Source of the DNA: Lucinisca nassula | Taxonomy: Eukaryota; Mollusca; Bivalvia; Lucinida; Lucinidae | Length of the DNA: 64,000 nt | NCBI GenBank assembly: GCA_963580285.1 | Contig: OY757011.1 | Location: 102,268,316-102,332,315, forward strand | Reading direction: 5' to 3' | In this document: positions 21,897 to 34,677 of the stretch, one piece after another | Numbering within the stretch: the stretch's first letter is position 1 | Layout: every line of letters starts with the position of its first letter | Program-made: the position numbers and the translations under genes | The notes under the pieces: generated by a model | What the model was told of the DNA's origin: nothing | The model's database searches: none | Seen by the model: the letters and a program-made list of their open reading frames with translations, nothing else

Positions 21897-24109
21897 ACAA
21901 GAGGCCCATGGGCCACTATGCTCACCAGAGCTCAGGTGGGCACTGCCAAATTGCAGCCATATATTTTAACATGATGTCATTTTAATCTGCCAAATGAACC
22001 CCCATATCCAAATGAGCATCCATGTGGACTCAGTATATGAAACATTAGGCCTTTTATGAAGTAGAGGGGGTAGGGCATGGACCCAATGGAGCCCTGGTTG
22101 GTATCACTAAATGTGTCTTATCACAAAGAACAAGAATATATATGGTTTAGCAGTGGGGATCTGCATGGCTGGAGATATAAGTGGAGGGGTTGGAGCATGC
22201 CCTGTCGTTCCCAGGAAAGCCCAAGATTGTTGTCCCTAAATGTGTCTCATCATAAGGACCAAGTATATATATGGTTTAGTGGAGGGAATCTGAACGGTTT
22301 CCAAGATATCCTTTCATGAAGTGGAAAGGAGAGGACTGGCCCCTGCGGACACCCCTACAGTAGGTGTGCTAATAATAAGGAACAAGAACATATATGAATA
22401 TGGGGTGGGGATTTAATGGTTTCTGAAATATATGGCCTTTTATGAAGTGGAAGGGCGGGGCACATTGCCTCAGCACAAAGAGACCCCCAAGTTGGTGTGA
22501 CTGAATGAGTCTTATCATAAGGAACAAGAATATATATGGTTTAGGGGTGGGGATCTGAACTATTTCTGAGATATGTGGCTTTTAATGAAGTCAAGCCGTG
22601 GAGCAAGGCCCGGGCATGCCCCGGGGACTCACAAGCTGGTGTCAATGAATGTGCCTTATCATAAGGAAGATGAATATATATGGTTTAGGGGTGGGGCTCT
22701 GAACAGTTTCTGAGATATAAGGCCTTTTGTGAAGTGCAGGGGTGGGGCAAGGCCCAGGGAGACCCCCAGGTTGGTGTCAATGAAAGAGTCTTATCATAAG
22801 GTACAAGAATATATATGGTTTAGGGGTGGGGATCAGTAAGGTTTCCGAGATATTGTGATATTATGAAATGGAGGGGGTGGGGCATGGCCCCAGCACATCC
22901 CTGGGGACCCCCAGGTTGGTGTCACTGAATGTGTCTCATCATAATGAACAAGAACATATATGGTTTAGGGGTGGGGATCTGAACAGTTTCTGAGATATAT
23001 GGCCTTTTGTGAAGTGAAGGGGTGGGGCATGGCTCCGGCGCACCCCGGAATACCCCCAATTTGGGGTCAATGAATGCGTCTTATCATAAGGAGCAAGAAT
23101 ATATATGGTTTAGGGGTGGGGATCTGTAAGGTTTCCGAGATATTGGGCCTTTTATGAAATGGAGGGGCGGGACATGGCCCCGGCGCATCCCGGGGGACCC
23201 CCAGTTTGATGTCACTGAATGCGTCTTATCATAAGGAACAAGAGTATATAGGGTTCAGGGGTGGGGATCTGAATGGTTTCCGAGATATTGGGCCTTTTAT
23301 GAAGTGGAGGGGGTGGGGCATGGCCTCGGCACATCCCGGAGGACCTCCAGGTTGGTGTCACTGAATGCGTCTTATCAATAGGAACAAGAATATATATGGT
23401 TTAGGGGTGGGGATCTGTAAGGTTTCTGAGATATAAGTCATTTTATGAAGTACTGGGGGCGGGGCATGGCCCCGGCACAACCTACTGGACCCCCAGGCTG
23501 ACATAACAGCATATGGCTGAGAGAAGTTTACTAAAGGAACATTTCTATGAAAGTTTTGTCAAAATATCTGCAAAGGCTTTGTAGTTAATGCCATTTTTCA
23601 ATTTTTCCCATTATAAGTCTATGGAAAATCTAAGTTGCCATAGCAACCAAACTAAAGAGCCGAAGTTCATAAAAAACACAAAACCTGTAAAGGCAAATAT
23701 GGTGAATATTTCCATAAACTTTCAGCCTCATAGAGCATACGGTTTCTGAGGAGATGATTTTTAAGTATTTTTTTTTCTATTTTTTGCATTTTGGTTTCCA
23801 TGGCAACCATTAAAATTGAGCAGTAGGCCTAAAATCATATGGTAGATACTAGATTGCTTAAGGAACATTTCTATGAAAGTTTTGTTCCAATATCTGCAAA
23901 GGCTTGGCAGTTAATGCCATTTTTCAATTTTCCCCATTATAAGTCTATGGGAGCTATAAGTTGCTATAGCAACCAAACTAATGGGCCAATTTTCATAAAA
24001 AACACAAACTTTCAATCCCCCAGCCCAAGGATGCTACAGATGAAATTTGGACTCAATCGGCCCAGTGGCTTCAGAGGAGATGTCGTTTGAAAGTGTTGAC
24101 GACGACGCA

Positions 24110-24141
<32 letters not shown>

Positions 24142-24195
24142 ACAAGTGCCTATCCTATAAGCTCCCCCGGAGCCTTCGGCTCTGGTGAGCTAAAA
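21897..24195 (+). mobile_element. Complete HINE-like element, GCTCACCAGAGC family (D)
   Basis: Leader AACAAGAGGCCCATGGGCC, then GCTCACCAGAGC (21920-21931). The core holds ~10 units of ~145 bp (ATATATGGTTTAGGGGTGGG landmark) and two ~325-bp units with TTTTTCAATTTTTCCCATTA. A pure GAC triplet microsatellite (24093-24140) follows, then a stem-loop with GCTCTGGTGAGC (24179-24190) and TAAAAAAC. The 5' and 3' 12-mers are exact reverse complements. Non-coding. Confidence 0.75.
24093..24140 (+). repeat. GAC triplet microsatellite
   Basis: Fifteen or so GAC/GCA-type triplets lie immediately upstream of the family D stem-loop. Confidence 0.85.
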
Positions 24196-24513
24196 AACTA
24201 AGCGCATATATAGTGTGGTAAATAGGTCGAATACGGTATCATGAATAACCAAATTACGGTTGCCATTTTTCAATGTTCAAAGGGCAATAACTCCAAAAAT
24301 AGGCAATCCAGAGGTATGGTTCATGTGCTCTGCACGTCCTCTCATAGTGCTTTACATTTGTGTGAAGTTTCATGAAAATACCTCAAACGCTTTTTGAGTT
24401 ATCATGAATAACGGAATTACGGAGTCACAGAAGTACAAGGCAACTCCAATATAGCCCCCACTTTTTCAAAGCGGGGCTATAAAAACAAACAATCAAATTA
24501 ATTAATGTAACAA

Positions 24514-24580
24514 ACTGCATGACAGTGTGGATCCTGATCAGATGGTCATCTGATCTGCATCTACACTGTTTGCAAAGACA
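24514..24580. repeat. GATCAG foldback element
   Basis: CAGTGTGGATCCTGATCAGA faces TCTGATCTGCATCTACACTG. The stem is imperfect and the loop is short. Confidence 0.6.
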
Positions 24581-24891
24581 GAGGTTGCCATGTTAAGCAG
24601 GAAAAGACATAGCAACAGATAAGGTGGGTATTATCTGATAATTGAAGGATAGTTTTCCTTATTTCTCTACATAAACCTATGTTGTTGGTATTCATTAGAA
24701 CCACCTCGGTCTTTACAGAGAATTGACAAAAACTATCCTTCTGAGTTATCACAAAATACCAACCTTATGATCTCTAGCTATGTAAGGGTTAAGAAAAATC
24801 AAACTTGAGATATCCTCGTTAATAATCCCACTTTTTTCTGAAGCTATGATGGTACATTTTATTTTTTATTTCGATAAACATCAGGGCCCAG

Positions 24892-25486
24892 TTGTTCAAA
24901 GCACCGTTAGCTTAACGAGCTCGTTAGTGGTCAAATTATTAACTGTTCCAGCAGGTACAATATCTATAATTCTGGTATTTTTGCTGAAAAATATGAGCAG
25001 CTGCAAAAATATTAGCATATTTGCCATATCAAATGATCAAAGTTTTAACGATTTGTTAACTTACGACATACCTTCTAACTTTGAGAAAATCCAAAGAGTG
25101 AGACTGCACGCAACGGACCATTTTTCACTTTCTTTTTTAGTATTTGGCTCGCGGGGAATTTTCAGGAAAAATTTGAAAGCTCCCAGCTTGCACATTGTCA
25201 ATATTGGAGAAACAGGTAACCAGACCCCCCTGACCTTGAAAGGTCAGGGGGGTCTGGTTACCTGTTTTTCCAACACTGATAACCGTCAGACTAGGAACCA
25301 GCAGATAATGCAAATAAGGCTGTTGATCTAGCCGTTAGATGCATTGAAATTCGTGATATTTGAGCCATTTTCAAAAAACGATCGTGGGGGAGTGAGACAC
25401 ACAATAAATCATGAGTGTCACGCCAAAATCGGGAGTGTTGGCAGGTATGACTTACGATATCGTTAGTTTTGAACAACTGGCCCCAG
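24892..25486. mobile_element. Small TIR element flanked by AT
   Basis: Ends CAGGGCCCAGTTGTTCAAAG (left) and TTTGAACAACTGGCCCCAG (right) are inverted copies, with AT on both sides. A 2-bp AT target is known for the ISL2EU superfamily; the assignment is tentative. The 161-residue open frame at 24846-25331 shows no transposase motif. It carries the perfect palindrome at 25210-25267. Confidence 0.65.
25210..25267. repeat. Perfect palindrome, 28-bp arms, 2-bp spacer
   Basis: The left arm begins AAACAGGTAACCAGACCCCC and the right arm is its exact reverse complement with only GA between. It is much more perfect than the ends of the element that contains it. Confidence 0.95.
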
Positions 25487-25684
25487 ATTTTGTATCGTTC
25501 TTTACTTTCGCATAATTTGATGGATAATCTGATATATGATAGCTAATATAGAAACATAGCTTTTCTGCACACAGCACAACAGTCACAATCAGTTATTGAT
25601 GTCCAACCATACTATTGAGAACAATGTTCTATAGCGATGTCATATTATGGTCATACAATGTTGTAACACTCATGCACCTGAAGA

Positions 25685-25986
25685 TTTGTTTGTTTGATTT
25701 GAGGTTTAACGTCCCCGTCAACACTGTAAAGGTCATTTTGGAGACGTTGCTTCCAATTTTGTGGGACTTTTACCCGACAGTGAGATGAAATAACATCTCA
25801 GGCCCTGCCACCCAGTGAAACCAATAGGGTTTATATGCATGGACGGGCCGACTTGCACCGCTTTGCCTGGGCAGGCTTAGATCCTCTAAGCGGTTTACTA
25901 GTACTCGTGTGCGGGTTGGTTTCAGCTCTGCGTGGAAGCATCATGCAGCCCATATATTTCTTCAAGCCCGGACGGGCGGGGGCCGC
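25685..25986 (-). mobile_element. SINE-3 copy with 13-bp TSD
   Basis: Full-length antisense copy. ATGCACCTGAAGA is duplicated at 25672-25684 and 25987-25999 without mismatch, so it is young. A good reference copy for the family. Confidence 0.88.
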
Positions 25987-26126
25987 ATGCACCTGAAGAA
26001 TAAACCACATAGCACCAAAATGGTTAGTCAAAGGGCTTTTCTGCAAATCGTGGGAGTAAAAGATGAGAGACAGTACATGCATTTTTTTCCCTAGCCTTTT
26101 GCAGTTGTAAAAAAATTTGTCGTTTA

Positions 26127-26348
26127 ATATAATTTTTTTTATTCAGTTTTACGGCCCTTTCAAGATTTTTTCACTTATATAGAGCTGAGGTGGCGAAATC
26201 CGAGTACCTGGAGAAAACGCACCCGACCTTCCATTGCAGAACTTGGCATCTCACATGTGACCCGAGCCAGGCTCAAACCATGGGGGTTGGGGGGAGACCT
26301 AATGATTAAGAGTCAGGGCTCTTATCCACTAGGCCACAGATGCCCGTT
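26127..26348 (-). mobile_element. SINE-5 copy, tRNA-headed
   Basis: The minus strand starts CGGGCATCTGTGGCCTAGTG (A-box region), has GGTTTGAGCCTGGCTCGGGT (B-box-like) and continues to GGGCCGTAAAACTGAATAAA. It is distinct from SINE-1, -2 and -3. Confidence 0.65.
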
Positions 26349-27054
26349 TGTCAGTATAGAGATTCCCAATAAGGTGAAGTACAATAGGTAATAAACACTG
26401 ATGCTTGGGGTCAGGTCACTTCAAGGTTACGTTATATATAAAAGTGGAACATATATCATCATGTTTAGAAGCTTCAAGCCAAGTCTTTTTTACCATCCAG
26501 GCTCAAGTATGTATTTGTTCCTTAATCTGTTGTGGTTGTGAAGAATTCGTCGCTGTAAAGAATCCCAATCAGATGCTTGCATACAGTTCATGTTTTTCTT
26601 TTTTTTTTTCAATTTGAGCCACAGTCATCAGCAAAAGGTCAGACTGCCATGTTTATGATGTCTGGCAATGACTGGTTGTTTTGTCCAGCTGGGCATGGAA
26701 AAAGCATTTGGTAGTTTCCCACAAGGCAAATGACATTAAATGCTCTGTATGCTGGGAATTTTTTTCGCAGCAGATGACAGTTAGAAATATTTTTCTGATT
26801 TTCCAAGAAAACAGGATTTGCCATTCTCATGCAAATCGTCTCCTAAAATGAGCCAAGGAATAAAAGTGTATAATCTTTTTATCATTTTGTCAACACTGAC
26901 GACTCGCTTCGACAGACAGTTTTACTGACAACAAAAATGATGAAAGTTTCAGACTGATTACAACAGTAAAATGACCGAAAACGAAATGATGTCAGAACGA
27001 TACTCATCTTATAATAAACCTTTGTCAAATATTTCCTCCCTTTCTGAGAATTTT
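26349..27054. other. Unassigned DNA
   Basis: No element ends, arrays or convincing coding sequence. Short open frames here have no recognisable composition. Confidence 0.4.
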
Positions 27055-28075
27055 ATACTGAGTATGACATAAAAGCAAAGCGAATCCGACAGGTCCCGCG
27101 TAAAATATATTTATATAAGCGTGCAGATATGGATGGTCTTCGAGACCATAAGGCACGATTTAAGGATTCCTTCCTTTCCTCTGACCTCTCTCGCATGTCA
27201 GTGAATGACTTGTGGGTCAGTTTTAAGACCGAACTTACGACGGCCATGGAAAGGTACATACCAATAAAAATGACCAAAACAAAGCATAGTGTACCATGGA
27301 TCGATAACACGATCAAACACCTAATCAGAAGGCGTGACAGAATGTACTTTCGTGCTCGTAAGTTTAGCAATCCCGATGTGAAGAACCATTACAAAAGGTT
27401 CAGAGCACATGTTTCTAGCATCTTTACCTTTGATGATGAAAATATTTATCCCAAGGGCCCCCAGAAGAATGGAAAAGTTTAGAAATTTTGGTCATTTGTA
27501 AAGTCCCTGAAAAAAAATCATTTGGGATCACTTCACTTAGGGAAAATGGAAATTGAAAACTGAATCGCGCGACAAGGCAAATAAATTATATGTAATAAGC
27601 AGTTTCAATTGGCGTTTACACGTGAAGCTGAAGGCGAGCGACCATCAAAAGGTACAAGTCCGTTCCCCTCTATGAGGGACATAACAGTTGACCCCAAAGG
27701 GTCGCAAAACTGTTGGACAAGCTCAACATACATAAGGCATCTGGGCCTGACGGTCTGCATGCCAGGGTGCTTAAGGAATGTAGTGCTGAAATATCTCGCA
27801 TGCTGGCCTTTATTTTCAATGAATCACTTGCTCGGGGCACTGTACCAGATGACTGGCGACAAGCAAACGTAACCCCGGTCTTTAAGAAGGGAAAAATATG
27901 ATGCTGAGAATTACAGACCGGTGTCACATGCATCTGTTGCAAAACCCTGGAGCATATATTAGTTAGCAACATTAACAAGCACCTAGCCTCTGAAAGCATT
28001 CTTGCTGACTGTCAACATGGTTTCCGAAGTCGAAGATCTTGTGAAACTCAATTAGTTCAGTTCTACCATGACATA

Positions 28076-28555
28076 GTGAACAATCTGGATGGGGCCATTA
28101 ATCGTGGCCACAAACAGAATGACCTGAATATCATGGATTTTGCCAAGGCCTTCGACAAGGTACCTCACAGGAGGCTATTGTACAAACTGGATAATTATGG
28201 GATTAGAGGATCCACACTTAAGTGGGTTAGCTCATGGCTCTCTGGACACACACAACAAGTTGTACTTGACGGCCAAGCGTTGGATCCAGTCCCTGTTTTG
28301 TCCGGTGTACTTGGACCGGTCCTTTTCTTGATATTTATTAACGATCTTCCTGATAATATCAGGTCATCTGTTCGCTTGTTTGCTGATGATTGTGTTTTGT
28401 ATAGGAATATATATACTTCTTCTGACTGTCTTATCTTACAAGATGACCTGGATAGCCTAGCTAGCACGTTGGGAGGCCGATTGGCAAATGAAGTTCAATG
28501 TGGCCAAATGTCATTCAATGAGGGTGTCACGGCACCCTCCAGACAAGCAGATTAA
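28076..28555 (+). pseudogene. LINE 1 copy 1: palm segment with FADD motif
   Basis: This open stretch of 159 codons holds the catalytic part: MDFAKAFDKVPHRRLLYKL, then the SGVLGPVLF remnant, then VRLFADDCVLYRN. The downstream 27 or so residues (after DLDSLAS) are out of frame relative to copy 2, marking a frameshift near 28470. The following frame (28488-29195) picks up the thumb and C-terminal region. Confidence 0.8.
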
Positions 28556-29195
28556 ATTCAACTACTCATTACATCAGCATACTTTGGAACAAGTCCAATC
28601 CGCAAAATATCTTGGTATCACCATTACTGATAATCTTGATTGGGGTCAACATATTTCTGAGATTACCTCTAAAGCAACTAGGACATTAGGGTTTCTTAGA
28701 CACAATTTGGCTCTTGCACCTAGGCAGACAAAGGATGTTGCATACAAAACCTTAGTTAGACCTCAACTAGAGTATGCATCACCTGTTTGGCATCCCCATG
28801 TTAAAACTCAGGTTCAACAGGTTGAGAAGGTTCAGAGGACGGCTGCCCGATGGACCTGCAGGGGATGGCGGAACAGAAGTAGTGTTGGTGAAATGCTCGA
28901 TGAGCTGGAGTGGCCATCGTTGGAGGCCCGTCGCGAGCAGTCCTCTTTAACCTTCTTCTATAAGATACACTCTGACACAGTGTCTCTTAATAAAGATAAA
29001 TACTTGACCCCTGTGACTACTTCAACTCAAACAAGGGCATCAAAACTAAACAACAGTCAATATCGTAGGTACCTGGCCTATAGTGATGCCCTGAAAAATT
29101 CTTTCTTCCCTACAACTATTCCTCAGTGGAACAGTCTTCCCTCCTCTGTGGTAAATGCCAAAACTACAGAGGAGTTCAAAGCCTGCATGGTGTAG
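28488..29195 (+). pseudogene. LINE 1 copy 1: thumb and C-terminal segment
   Basis: 235 codons without a stop: MKFNVAKCHSM, QSAKYLGITITDNLDWGQ, LVRPQLEYASPVWHPHVK, SSVGEMLDELEWPSLEARRE, SLTFFYKIHSDTVSLNKD and FFPTTIPQWNSLPSSVVNAK. This is the usual C-terminal region of CR1/Jockey-like ORF2 proteins, reaching the natural stop at 29195. Confidence 0.85.
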
Positions 29196-29308
29196 ATTGG
29201 GATCCAGAGGTGTGCATTTTAGTACACCTCTGAAAGCAGATTGTAAATAGTTTTAAGAACTCATCCAGTGGGTTTTTTTGTTGTTTTTTTGCTGAATTCT
29301 AAATTTAG

Positions 29309-29310
29309 CG

Positions 29311-29377
<67 letters not shown>

Positions 29378-29433
29378 TAGGTAGGTAGGTAGGAAGGTAG
29401 GTAGGTAGGTAGGTAGGTAGGTAGGTAGGTAGG

Positions 29434-29515
<82 letters not shown>
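29309..29515 (+). repeat. TAGA/TAGG microsatellite at the LINE 3' end
   Basis: TAGA repeats with a central TAGG block (about 29375-29436). They directly follow the LINE 3' UTR end GAATTCTAAATTTAGC. The second LINE copy carries the same repeat on its 3' side. Confidence 0.92.
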
Positions 29516-29516
<1 letters not shown>

Positions 29517-29592
29517 AGAAGTTTCACCATATTTGTGGCCTAAAGGGAAGGAACTGTGTCATTTTATTTCTTACTTATTTTCTGTCTACAGA

Positions 29593-30659
29593 CAACAAGA
29601 GGGCCCAGAGGGCCCTGGTTCGCTCACCTGATCCAATGTATAACAAGTGGACCCCGGGCAGGGTCAATTTTGGCCCCAGGGCTATAATTTAAACAATCTT
29701 GGTAGAGGTCCACAAGATGAAGCTTCATATCCAATATGAAAGACCTGGGCTTTCTGGTTTCAGAGAAGAAGATTTTAAAGGTTTACCTTGCATATAGAAG
29801 TCTATGTAAAACAAGATTTTCCCTATATAAGTCTATGTTAAACCAAAGGGCCCCGGAGCAGGGGCATTTTTGGCCCCAGGGCTATAATTTGAACAATCTT
29901 GGTAGAGGTCCACTAGCTGAAGCTTCATAACAAATATCAAAGACCTAAGCCTTGTGTTTCAGAGAAGATGATTTTTAAAGATTTTCCCTATAAAGTCTAT
30001 GTAAAACCAAAGGGCCACATGGCGGAGGCATTTTTGGTCTCAGGGCTATAATTTGAACAATCTTTATAGAGGTCCACTAGCTGAAGCTTCATAACAAATA
30101 TCGAAGACCTAAGCCTTGTGGTTTCAAAGAAGAAGATTTTTCAAGATTATCCCTATATACGTCTATGTAAAACCAAAGGGCCCCGGAGCGGGGGCATTTT
30201 TGGCCCCAGGGCTATAATTTGAACAATCTTGGTAGAGGTCCACAAGATGAAGCTTCATACCAAATATCAAAGACCTGGGCCTTGCAGTTTCAGAGAAGAA
30301 GATTTTTCAAGATTTTCCCTATAAGCCCATGTAAAACAAAAGGGCCCTGGTGCGGGGGCATTTTTAGCCCCAGCACTATAATTTCAATAATCTTGGTAGG
30401 GGTCCACTAGATGAAGCTTCATACCAAATGTCAAAGACCTGGGCCTTGCGGTTTCAGAGAAGAAGATTTTTCAAGATTTTCCCTATATAAGCCCATGTAA
30501 AACCAAAGGGCCCCGGGGCGGGGGCATTTTAGATCCAGCACTATAATTTGAACAATCTTGGTAGGGGTCCACTAGATAAAGCTACATACCAAATATCAAA
30601 GACCTGGGCCTTGGGGTTTCAGAGAAGAAGATTTTTAAAGATTTTCCCTATATAAGCCC
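29593..30659 (+). mobile_element. Family A HINE, left half
   Basis: Leader AACAAGAGGGCCCAGAGGGC, subterminal GCTCACCTG (29622-29630), then ~166-bp monomers. The element continues at 33055 after a hAT-like insertion, and ends with its stem-loop at 33749-33780. Confidence 0.75.
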
Positions 30660-33062
30660 AGAGTAATTGATAACGGTCGTATCGTCGTAAATACGACTCT
30701 AAAATCGAGCAAATACGCCTAGAAATTAAGAAAAAGTCGTACCAAATACGACCATCAAATTGGCGATACGCCAAGGTCGTTCCATTGCAGTCGTATCGAC
30801 AATGGGGGAAAAAACGTGACGCCTGACAAAAAGCAATCGAAATCGCGGTAATTTTTGCCGCAATATAGTCTTCAACAAAAACTGTTCCGATCTTCAAGAA
30901 CGATTCGAAATACATCCATTCATGAATGATGGCATTTGTTTTAATTACGCTGAAACACTTCAACCTCACCTTTTGACGATCAAATATTGAATACCGATCC
31001 GCTTATATTTAATCGGCCTCAAGTTATGACAACTTGTTTGTTTGATTTGAGGTTTAACGTCCCCGTCAACACTGTAAAGGTCATTTTGGAGATGTTGCTT
31101 CCAATTTTGTGGGACTTTTACCCGACATTGAGATGAAATGACATTTCAAGCCCTGTCGCCCAATGAAACCAATAGGGTTTATTAGCATGGGCGGTCCCGC
31201 CTCGCACCGCGGTTCCTGGACAGGCTTAGATCCTCTAAGCGGTTTACCGTACTAGTGTGCGGGCCGGATTCAGCTCTGCGTGGAAGCATCATGCAGCCCA
31301 TATATTTCTTCAAGCCCCTATGGGCGGGGGCGATAAGTTATGACAACTATCAACATGATTAGGAAACCGATTATTGATGCGTGATTATTATCTAAGGGAA
31401 AGCCGCCCGCATTATTAACTTTATTACCAACGCCTGAAGCATGAACAGTAACTTTATATCAAGGGTGCATAAAATTACGATCCTGAATATTGTTAGGCAA
31501 CCACATTGACTTCTACGAAGTGTCGTCTTCGAGAAAAAAAAATTGGGTTAGACATATCTACAGATTCACATTGTCATGTAGTTAGGAATTAAATATCAAA
31601 ACAGATGCGCAGGCGATAAAAAGTTAAGACCAATTTTTCTTTTTGTGGAGAACCTAACAATGTTTCTCGGGGAAAAACGCAAGAAAAAAATCAAATGCAT
31701 GAAAAGTTTCTGGCGGCTATTTCTCCCAAATCGCAGAAATTCGCGTTGAAATGGATTACTCTGTATTTTGTGGAAAAACAAAACAGAAGGAACAACAACT
31801 GGGCTAGGAAAGTTATAATTAATGTAACAGCAAATATATATCCGACCAGGCAGTGTTAGCGCTAGCTCTTTCTGCTTAGCGTCCGCAGGCCTCAGATGCA
31901 AGAAAATTTGCGTCCATGAATCTTTTTTTTTTTTTCGGGACCTTTGGCTATTGGCGAAAACTCTTAACCGGAGGCTTAAAACCTTGTTAATTGACGTTTT
32001 CCGACACGTGTATGTCGGCGCCTTTGATTATTGCATCATGGTGGTTGTTTACTTTTGACTCCACTTCCATTTTTTCATACTTTTATTATCCCGACGTATT
32101 TTTTTCTCGCAACATTGTCGTCAATGCACGTCTGAGATAGAACCACCGCTGCACAGACTGATCTCTTTGTCCGCCGTGTTCCGTATACATTTGACCAAAA
32201 TTATATTTATTGAGTCACAGTGGCAGGATTATCATGTAATACTTGGGTACACATATATCTAATTGTGGATCACAGGTGTTCAGCATGCAGTGCATGCTTA
32301 TTTACCGCTATCTATCAAGTAGCCGATTAAATAAACACCCTAAGATGTCTCGCCGGCGTCTTTGAACATTAAGCAGAATGACTGGCAGCGCATCATAAAA
32401 GAACGCAAACACAGCAACCGGGACAGACTGATTAGCTTTCACAGATGCGCTAGGTGATCTGAGTCTTCACTGGTCGCACGTTTTATTGTATTTTTGCTGA
32501 GCGCTAAATTTCTCGCCTTTTACCAATCGCATGCAGTTGCTACAATAAATGGAGATTTCCCGCCTTTGAACGCGTAGCACATAAGGCCGCTGCAGACACA
32601 AAACATGGGTTTGAAAACGTTTTGATGACAAAATGATATGTGTGATGGGGGAAGACTCCGACCAGCCTGCACTATCTGATCAAAACGAGCCTTCAATGGC
32701 ATCTGGGCAATTCCAAAAACACATGCGAAGACTACGAGCACATTGGCTGGATTTACATTCTTTAGAAGAAAAAGTAATTTTTCATTTTGCTGTCCGCCAG
32801 CTTATTAACATGAAAATGTATATCGGTATGTTACGATGATAGAATATGTGTTTAACGTCTTTTACATATGGCCATTGCCACATCTGACATTAATATAAGT
32901 GCACTTAGCAGCCATCCTGTGATGACAGATGAAGATACGACCCTAGTTTTGAATTTAGGAGTACCGATACTCTCAAAGAATCACAGGATACGCCTATATG
33001 CTTTGGTTGAAGGAGTAACAGTACTCCTCAGGCAAAAGCTTATCAATAACACTGATAAGCCC
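30652..33062. mobile_element. hAT-like element, 8-bp TSD, inside family A HINE
   Basis: The element proper is 30660-33054. ATAAGCCC is duplicated at 30652-30659 and 33055-33062. The ends AGAGTAATTGATAA and TTATCAATAACACTG are inverted, allowing a lost first C (CAGAG/CACTG). The interior has TCGTAAATACGACT-type motifs near the left end. No transposase is evident. It contains a SINE-3 at 31035-31334. Confidence 0.65.
31035..31334 (-). mobile_element. SINE-3 copy with 14-bp TSD
   Basis: AAGTTATGACAACT is duplicated at 31021-31034 and 31335-31348. Full-length antisense copy inside the hAT-like element, so it postdates that element. Confidence 0.88.
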
Positions 33063-33785
33063 ATGTAAAACCAAAGGGCCCCCATGCGGGGGCATTTTTG
33101 GCCCCAGCACTATAATTTGAACAATCTTGGTAGGGGTCCACAAGATGAAGCTTCATACCAAATATCAAAGACCTGGGCCTTGCAGTTTCAGAGAAGAAGA
33201 TTTTTCAAGATTTTCCCTATATAAGCCCATGTAAAACCAAAGGGCCCGCGTGCGGGGCATTTTTAGCTCCAGCACTATAATTTGAACAATCCTGGTAGGG
33301 GTCCACAAGATGAAGCTTCACACCAAATATCAAAGACCTGGGCCTTGCAGTTTCAGAGAAGAAGATTTTTCAAGATTTTCCCTATATAAGCCCATGTAAA
33401 ACCAAAGGGCCCCTGTGCGGGGGCATTTTTGGCCCCAGCACTATAATTTGAACAATCTTGGTAGGGGTCCACTAGATGAAGCTTCATACCAAATATCAAA
33501 GACCTTGGCCTTGCGGTTTCAGAGAAGAAGATTTTTTAAGTTTGTGGTGAAAAAAATCTATTTTTGGCTACTGTGACCTATATGTGCAACGGACCGGAAC
33601 CATTTGAACAACATTAAGGGGACCACCTAAGGATCATTCCTGTGAAGTTTGGTCAAAATACGATCAGTGGTTTAGGAGGAGATGTCGTTTGAAGAAAAGT
33701 TTACGGACGCACGCACTGACGGACGACGGACAAAAAGTGATCCCAAAAGCTCTTCTTGTCACTACGTGACAGGTGAGCTAATAAA
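33055..33785 (+). mobile_element. Family A HINE, right half
   Basis: Four monomers, then the unique 3' segment (CTATATGTGCAACGGACCGG), GGACGCACGCACTGACGGAC and a stem-loop at 33749-33780 with one arm mutated (AGCTCTTCTTG against CAGGTGAGCT). Confidence 0.75.
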
Positions 33786-34097
33786 ACACATGCAGTCTTT
33801 AGCAACACATGAGGCTGTGTATGAGAATGCAATTTTTGTGTTTCATCATTTTCATGATTTTCCTTTTGTAAGTAATCTACAGACTAAGTGTAATCTACAG
33901 TAAGTGTAATCTTTTGTAATCTACAGACTCCCGGTAAAAAGTCTTATAATTTACAGTCTTTAAATTTATAGACTGCCTTTAAAACAACTGTCTTAGACAT
34001 GATAAGGAAAAAGCACAGTCCTGCAAAAAGCTCACTCATGCTGATGTCAGATGCTCAGCACGGATGTGCAATGTAAGTGACGGAGTTGGTAAAACTG

Positions 34098-34677
<580 letters not shown>

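Larger units (their letters stand above)
20843..24236. mobile_element. TA-flanked TIR element (3.4 kb with its own insertions)
   Basis: Inverted ends CCATATTCGACCTATTTACC (left) and GGTAAATAGGTCGAATACGG (right) extend over ~40 bp with mismatches. TA lies on both sides, and removing the insert restores GAGTTATCATGAATAAC of the host unit. A 2-bp TA target fits Tc1/mariner-like and some other superfamilies. No transposase is present. Without its inserts the element is short. Confidence 0.7.
20410..24482 (+). mobile_element. HINE-like element, TATAGCCCC family, heavily nested
   Basis: TATAGCCCCA (20431) near the left end is mirrored by the 3' stem-loop at 24450-24480 (ATAGCCCC/GGGGCTAT) followed by AAAAAC. 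The core has ~165-bp units with CAATGTTCAAAGGGCAATAA and CTCATAGTGCTTTACATTTG (20545, 20705, 24261). The unit is cut at 20842 and resumes at 24237 because of the element described next. Confidence 0.7.
27055..29308 (+). pseudogene. LINE family 1, copy 1: broken reverse transcriptase
   Basis: A 5'-truncated non-LTR retrotransposon of CR1/Jockey-like type. Peptide blocks in order: HYKRFRAHV (near 27390), WSFVKSLKK, GPDGLHARVLKECSAEIS (27740), GTVPDDWRQANVTPVFKKG, MDFAKAFDKVPHRRLLYKL (28130), FADDCVLY (28380), KYLGITITDNLDWGQHI (28600) and RPQLEYASPVWHP (28765). The endonuclease is absent. Lesions: a stop after 27480, and frameshifts near 27705, 27895 and 28470. A small in-frame loss turns the usual SGVPQGSVLGP into SGVLGP, removing a conserved palm motif. 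It cannot encode an active enzyme. Confidence 0.85.

Noticed and set aside
24846..25331. 161-residue frame as a host gene
   Set aside because: It spans the end of a TIR element and the perfect palindrome, has no recognisable domain, and looks like chance.
32633..33068. Two short frames inside the hAT-like element as transposase remnants
   Set aside because: No transposase motif was recognised. They are too short to support a call.
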